In this document: one piece after another, positions 58,356-64,000 of the stretch | How the letters are laid out: every line of letters begins with the position of its first letter | How positions within the stretch are numbered: position 1 is the stretch's first letter | DNA from: Camelus bactrianus | Lineage: Eukaryota > Chordata > Mammalia > Artiodactyla > Camelidae | Direction of reading: 5' to 3' | Assembly: GCF_048773025.1 (NCBI RefSeq) | Contig: NC_133559.1 | Span: forward strand, 24,520,501 to 24,584,500 | Length of the DNA: 64,000 nucleotides | Translations under genes and position numbers: made by a program | The notes under the pieces: generated by a model | Database searches by the model: none | Told to the model about the DNA's origin: nothing | Seen by the model: only the letters and a program-made list of their open reading frames with translations

Positions 58356-59448
58356 CCACACTATTCTAGTGAACTAAATAGTAAAGATAGCCACTGTCAA
58401 AAGGATCTGTCATGGCTCTTCACAACTCCTGGGAACAAGTGAGCCTGATGTGGCCCTAAGCACAGTGAAGGGATGTAGTCTTTTTGTGTTAAAGCTTGAC
58501 CTGTTCATTCCAGTTTTCAGCTGGGTCTGTGGAAATGCAGTTGTGATTCACAAGTCTGTGAAGGAGGAGCAGTAAGTTGTAAGGAATAGTTTCATTACTG
58601 CTCTCAGCTATCGGAAACCAAATTACAAAGTGCATCCTCCACCCAGTAGGAAACAAGAGACTGTTTGTCTTACTGCTGAATCCATTGTTAAAGCACACTG
58701 TCTACAAGAGGACTGGTGGCTGTGAGAATGAGGACGTAATGCTCTCTACAACTTAACAGTGTTCATGTTGTGTTACGCGGGGCTGAGATTTTCCTCACTC
58801 CTTCTCTCCTGCCTGGAGTATGTGGAAGGACTGCCATGACGTGTGTGCGTATATTATGTTATGTGTGTGTATGACAGGTGTTAGGGTGGACCTTTGGCCT
58901 GAGTGCATTCGTCTCCCCATACTGGAAACAATTAGGACATTAATCTATTGCTGCTATTTTACTCACCTAACTTGAAAGAAACTACTTTATTAACCATCCT
59001 TATCATCAGAAATCACTACTACACATTAGAGAGAGAAAAATATTAGAAGGAAACACATATTCCTTCTCTCCTGAATACAAATGTCAGGTTCACCAGATTT
59101 ATACTTTGTGTGTTAGAGCAAAGCACTGTGGTAATAAGGTGCCCATTTTGTGAGTAAAGACAAACTAAATGGGAGGGAGTGGGCAGAGTGAAATGAATGG
59201 CATGAGGAAAGAAACTCTCATGTGTACGTGAAATAATTTTCTTTTGACAGTTGTTTTTTTGAAGGCAGGCACAATTTCACTACTCATGATTTTTCCCTTA
59301 ATTCTTTACTCATAAAAGTTACCTGATTAGCCACTCAAAGCTCTGGGAACGCAGACATGGCTGTGTTTTACCTCCTGCTCCAGCCATGACCTTCAGCAGC
59401 CTCTCAAGAGGGACAGTGTTACAGACTGGTTTTGTTCTTTCTGTTCTT

Positions 59449-59464
59449 TCACGCTCTCTAGTGG
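59449..59464 (-). promoter_or_regulatory. Weak CTCF-like motif, minus orientation
   Basis: The reverse complement CCACTAGAGAGCGTGA fits the CTCF core at 13 of 16 positions. Weak; noted because it faces the two plus-oriented motifs across the alternative promoter. Confidence 0.25.
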
Positions 59465-61629
59465 TTGTTCGTGGTGGTTCTTGTTTTCAGTTCCCTGTGT
59501 ATCAGTTTTAGTGAAGAAGCAGGTGACTGTGGTGAAATAAGTTTCACCAGATTCTTACACTTGACGTGCATAAACTTTCCGAAATATCAAATTCTTGAGT
59601 AGGGAGAGGGAAAAACTGTTTATGTCCTTTTGTTTCCTAGTGAACAGTGATTCAAGAATGTGCCTTATTACTCAGCAATATGAATCCTCTCGAAGCTGTC
59701 TTCTTTTTATTATTTTCCTTTTCTTTCTTTCTTTCCTTTTTTTTTTTTTTTTTGTGCTGATGGGGATTCAGTCTATCAAAATTCCACATTTAATTATAGG
59801 TATGATGTCAGCTTGTGTTTGGAAGCTTTAAGCATTGCCACTGAGAATACTTTCTTTGTACACACTTGACAAGTAGGAGCGACTTACTGAATCATCATTA
59901 AAATTCAGAGGAAGGTCTTTATCTTCTCTGGGACCTTTCTTACCCCTACTACTCAGACGTTACTGTTCTGCTGAATTAGGAACACTCTGAACTTACAGAC
60001 ATGGGAAGGGAGCCAGTAAGGCATTCTTAACCAATAATTTGACTCTCTACAACTCCACATTTCTGTCATTCTTAGGTTTGCAGTATTTTATAAGTAAATA
60101 ATTGCTGAAACAGCAATTTGAAAAGTTAGTTTAGGTTCATAGAGTTCTGTTCTTTGAAGAAGAAAAATTACCTAATTCTGCTTGCTGTTTTTTATGTCAC
60201 ACTTTCAAAGGTAAGCAACTTTAGCTTCCAGGATCAAGCAGGTGTCATTCAGAATCAAGTGTCACCTAGGTTAGCCAACCTGTTGGACAGGTCGCTTACT
60301 CTGATGTAATACATTTTATTCCATAGACAATAGAATACCTTTGAAAAACTTAGCAGCACTGTTGTGTAGTTAACTACCCATAGATACTACCTTTAGTTTA
60401 TGAAGACTAGAAAAACTGGATAGTCTCTCACTGTTTAATATTCTAGTTGGTAACTTTTTTGCTAACTTATACTTCAAATGGGTTGTGTGTAGTTGATTGA
60501 TTTCTGGTCTCGTGGGTCAGATGGAGAAGGTAAGATGTTTGGGTCCCTACTTCAATGATTCTTTTTCTAGGAACACCTAGACTCTATAAAGTGTCAACTA
60601 AGTAGATGAAATAATTTGTTTTTGTTTTTTTTTTTAAAGAAGGAATGGTGTGTCAAAGGGAGTGTAAGAAGAGCCAAAAAAAAAAAAAATCTAGGCTGTG
60701 TGAACACATAGAGAGAACTAGGTTTGCTCAGTCAAAGGACAGAACAAGATGCGATGTGTCTGCTAATAGGAAGGGTCATCATCTTTGTGTACTAAGAGCT
60801 CATTATGTAAAGCTCATTTCTATGAGTTGGTGCTGTATAGTTATATTTATTAGCATTTTCTCAAAGTATAGGAAACTAATCACTCAAAGAAAGGGCAATA
60901 GATAATTTAATTTCTCCATTTAGTAGAGGAATTGCACCACAGTAACTATTTAGTCTGATTTTTGTGAGTCTCTATTAAACAGCTGAAATTTAAGGAGATT
61001 TTTAATGAAGTAAGATCTTTATCTTCCATACACTTAGCTTACATACATCTTGAGATTTTTCTTAAAATATTTTATCTCCACTTGAAGCTAAGTGAAACAT
61101 CATGGTAGTTTCCTGAAGCAATAAATGTCACTCTATTTTACGAGTACCATTATTTTACTTGTAAATATTTGCAGTGACAATCACTAAAACTATGAAATAT
61201 ATTTTTAGTAATTTTAGTTTTATTCATTTCCTTCCCTTAAAAATACAACACTCAGTAAATACTTGATTAATGATCAGTTTTTAAAGGTAAATTTTCCAAA
61301 TAAGTAACCTTTTTTTTAATTTCAGTTGGAGCCACTATTGACCATTTTTACTAGCAAAACCAAAAACATGGTGTAAGGAAGATATCCTCAGAGTTATTGC
61401 TGTCATTACAAAAAATGAAAACCGCCTCCTTTGGAAGCGTTTTTATTAACAGAACCAGAATGTACTTTTCAAGGGGAATTTATTGTAATATAAGAAGCAG
61501 AAGTCTAGAGGTAGTATATCTGTTTGTCCCCTGTGCCTCAGTAGAACTGTTTAGATCAATCCTTGATGACACCACTTTATTTCAGAGATTCCCTCCCCAC
61601 CACGGATCTGGAGCAAAAGCAGTTTTCTC

Positions 61630-62110
61630 ACACTACCGATGAGAGTATACATTTGTACAACTGCTTTGAAGAAGTCTGCTCTATGACCCAGCACTTCTGC
61701 TCCTTATACGTACCCAAAAGAAATGCATACATTGGGTCCCAAAAGACCTGTACAGAAATATTCATAACAGCTAAAAATTAGAAACCACCCAAATGTTCAT
61801 TAGCACTAGAATGTGTAAATTGTGGTTTGCTTACACAATCGAATTCTATACAGCATTGAAAAAGACAAATGACTCCTTCAAGCAACAGGATGGGTAAATC
61901 TCACAAATGTATATTGAGCATGAAAAGTTAGTCTCAAAAGAATAAACACAGTTTGATTCCATTTATACAGAGTTCAGATTCATCTGAGGTGATAGAAGTC
62001 AGGATAGTGATTATCCTTATGGGGGAATGACTTGGGAAGGGCGTACAGGGGAGGCTGCTTTGTTGTTGTTGTTGTTGTTGTTCTGTTTTGTTTTGTTTAA
62101 TTCAGATGCT
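61630..62110 (+). mobile_element. Ancient L1M/HAL1-type LINE fragment
   Basis: CTCTATGACCCAGCACTTCTG, CAAAAGAAATGCATACATTG, AAAAGACCTGTACAGAAATA, TAGAAACCACCCAAATGTTC and GGTGATAGAAGTCAGGATAG run in the order of old L1 ORF2 and 3' sequence. A TTG repeat at 62062-62082 follows. Confidence 0.75.
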
Positions 62111-63084
62111 AGTTACTGGGATGAGTTCCTTTTGAAAAACTTGATTGACCTGTACGATATATTCTGAATGTATGTTATCCTTTAGTAAAGAGTTTGAGAA
62201 AAGATATTTCTATAATTTCTCTACTTTGCTTTAAAAAAAAAAAACCCACAAAACAAAAACAAAAAACTGTAAGCAAACTTCCAGGATGATGGTGTGATAT
62301 TCTTTGAAAGTCTGTTTTGCTTATGGAGGAGGTAAAGAACGACCCCAGGTTTAATCTCACATTTAAGGCTGGCTACTCTATGTGTACAGTCAAGGACTTA
62401 ACATTTGAGGTCATTTAAAGGGTTAGATGGGGAAAGCCTCTGATAGACCGGGTTTGTATGTACATCTTCGAAACAAAATTTCAGTATGTGAATAATAGAA
62501 CTTCTAGGCTTTTCATAAGCTTTCAGTGTACCACGTAAAACACTGATTTTCATATGTCTTCAGTATTTTATAGTAGTAAAAATTTATATATGTCACTGTA
62601 GTGTATATAAAGATATATATGTACTCATACCAAACACATTAATTTTTATATATAGTTATTAATTACTTCATGATACAAATAATAAGAGTTTTCTGTACTT
62701 TTGATTTTAACACACTTTTGCCTTAAAAACATACTTCTATGCTTTTAAAGGATATGTGATTACTTGTTGTATGGAAGAAAAATAAAACATTTTAAAACAG
62801 CCTTGTCATCACTGTGAAATGTGGAAGTATCCAACACAAAGATGGAAGATACTTAATAAATGTTAATTTCCTTCTTTTTCTTTCTAAAAATACAAAGATG
62901 ACATATTCTTGAACATACATTTCTTCTCTTCTCAGATAAATTTCCCCTCCATCCTGTCCTGCCATTCTTAATCATTAAATGAATGTGTTTAGTTCTATTT
63001 CTGGATTTATTTATAGCAGTCTTCTCCAGTGGATCCTTCATATTTCACCTGTTTTACTCAAACTCAGTGTTTTCCTGTTAGCAT
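62111..63084. other. Intronic sequence, nothing recognised
   Basis: AT-rich, with a TATA-rich patch at 62583-62655. No exon. Confidence 0.4.
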
Positions 63085-63620
63085 ACTACATTCATTTTCT
63101 ATTGCTGTTAGAACAAATGACCACACACTTAGTGACTCACAACAGCACCCATTTGTTATTTCCGAGTTTCTGTAGATCCTAAGTACAGGCAGAGTGTAGC
63201 TGGTTGTTTGCTCAGAATATCACAAGGTCAAAACCAAAGTACTAGATGGGCAGCATTCTTACCTGGTGCTCAGAGTCCTCTTGTAGTTGTGGGACTGAGG
63301 TCCCTATTTCCTTGCTGGCTGTTGGCAGGGAGTCGTTCTTAGCTGCTGGAGACCAGCTTTGGGTCCCATTCCTGTGGCACTCTCAGAACACAGCAGCTTA
63401 CTTCTTCAAAGCCAGTGAGAGAATCTTACTCTAGTCTGCTATGGTGGAATCCAGTGTAAAATGTGACACAGTCCTGAGAGTGACTGTACCATCATCTTTG
63501 CCATATAATACAGCCTAATCAAGGGAGTGACTATCCCCTCATATTAACACATCCCGGGCCTCACTTACACCCAAAGGTAGAGGACTAAACAAAGATGCGG
63601 GTACCATCCACACCCACATC
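63085..63620 (+). mobile_element. LTR-like / medium-reiteration fossil
   Basis: TTTCTATTGCTGTTAGAACA, AATGACCACACACTTAGTGAC, GGGACTGAGGTCCCTATTTC, CTTGCTGGCTGTTGGCAGGG and TTCTTCAAAGCCAGTGAGAG follow a common old eutherian retroelement whose family name I cannot fix. Ancient, broken, no genes. Confidence 0.5.
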
Positions 63621-64000
63621 ACAGACACCAAGCCTCCGTGCATGATTCTTAATTGTGCTTTCCACCCCGCCCTCTTTCAAGTCGAATGTGGACTATCCCA
63701 TTGAAGTTAATGATACTCGAAATTCCGGCAGATTAACAATCTCATCTTCATTTCAGTTCAGTTAATATTAGTTTTATGAGGCCTGTGCTTTTTTCTGTGA
63801 TATCAGCATTTTCATTTTCAGTCTGCTACCCATTTTTAATAAAATAATGGAAAACACAGTAAAATGTTTAATTGTGCAAACATTGGTGAACAGATTCTGA
63901 TGCCAGATTAACTGTTGATGAGCATGAGCATGCTGACTTCATATTTATCATCAACTGATAAATGACAGTCCTGAATTTTACAAAATTACTAAATTAAAAA
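63621..64000. other. Intronic sequence at the window end
   Basis: Nothing recognised. The shared RASAL2 exon beginning with the rest of the glutamate codon is not reached. Confidence 0.45.

Larger units (their letters stand above)
56841..61629. other. First intron of the short isoform, mostly unrecognised
   Basis: About 4.8 kb. MIR-like pieces lie at 57495-57615 and 58268-58355; T runs at 58014-58024, 59738-59753 and 60626-60635; an A run at 60678-60690. No exon recognised. Confidence 0.45.

Noticed and set aside
59732-59790. Possible fourth Vic-1 fragment (T run followed by GTGCTGATGGGGATT)
   Set aside because: Only about 15 bases resemble the SINE, with no box elements or duplications.
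1-64000. CRISPR arrays, operons or other prokaryotic systems
   Set aside because: Spliced coding exons, SINEs, LINEs and AT-rich introns show this is vertebrate nuclear DNA; no spaced direct-repeat array is present.

Overview
The window is mammalian nuclear DNA and almost certainly camelid (camel, llama or alpaca lineage). Three copies of a tRNA-derived SINE with the A box, B box and body of the camelid Vic-1 family (at 401, 6797 and 55723, each with target-site duplications) point to this. The rest is typical eutherian intron: L1 pieces of several ages, abundant L2 and MIR, hAT-type DNA transposon remnants, a few LTR-like fossils and simple repeats. No bacterial, phage or CRISPR features are present.

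The only host gene I can support is RASAL2 (a SynGAP-family Ras GTPase-activating protein, also called nGAP), on the + strand. Two internal coding exons lie at 17445-17572 (43 codons when joined to the preceding exon) and 30749-30875 (42 codons plus one base). A third, very short coding start lies at 56828-56840 (ATG CAG ACC CCA G, then GTAAGA) and is the first coding exon of the short isoform that begins MQTPE. The donors at 30875 and 56840 both leave one base (phase 1), so either can join the same downstream exon to make the shared E-V-P-A-E-R sequence known from RASAL2. The window therefore holds both halves of an alternative-promoter switch. The long form carries the N-terminal half of the split PH domain; the short form omits it.

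Layout: 1-17444 is the end of the long-isoform intron, with SINE/MIR/L2 repeats, a 1.4-kb Charlie-like hAT transposon (11567-12975) and an inverted L1 pair (15180-16790). 17573-30748 is the next intron, dominated by an unusually long interrupted L2 (about 19850-22985), more L2, and a 5'-truncated L1 with matching target-site duplications (27059-28140). 30876 to the window end is the next intron of the long isoform. It holds L2, a decayed C2H2 zinc-finger pseudogene fragment (34144-34345), an L1M with a younger L1 tail nested in it (37700-39290), L2, LTR-like fossils, a minus-strand L1 (50213-51092), a (TG)n tract, and the short-isoform promoter and first exon near 56.5-56.84 kb. The short-isoform intron starts at 56841.

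Regulatory candidates read from sequence include two full consensus CTCF motifs (one inside the coding exon at 30851, one at 36814), a palindromic RFX X-box at 29787, a G-quadruplex motif at 13269, and four upstream AUGs before the short-isoform start. I found no undescribed protein system. The most interesting signals concern the RASAL2 isoform switch and elements near it. Repeat family names come from memory of consensus sequences and boundaries are approximate unless flanking duplications are given.
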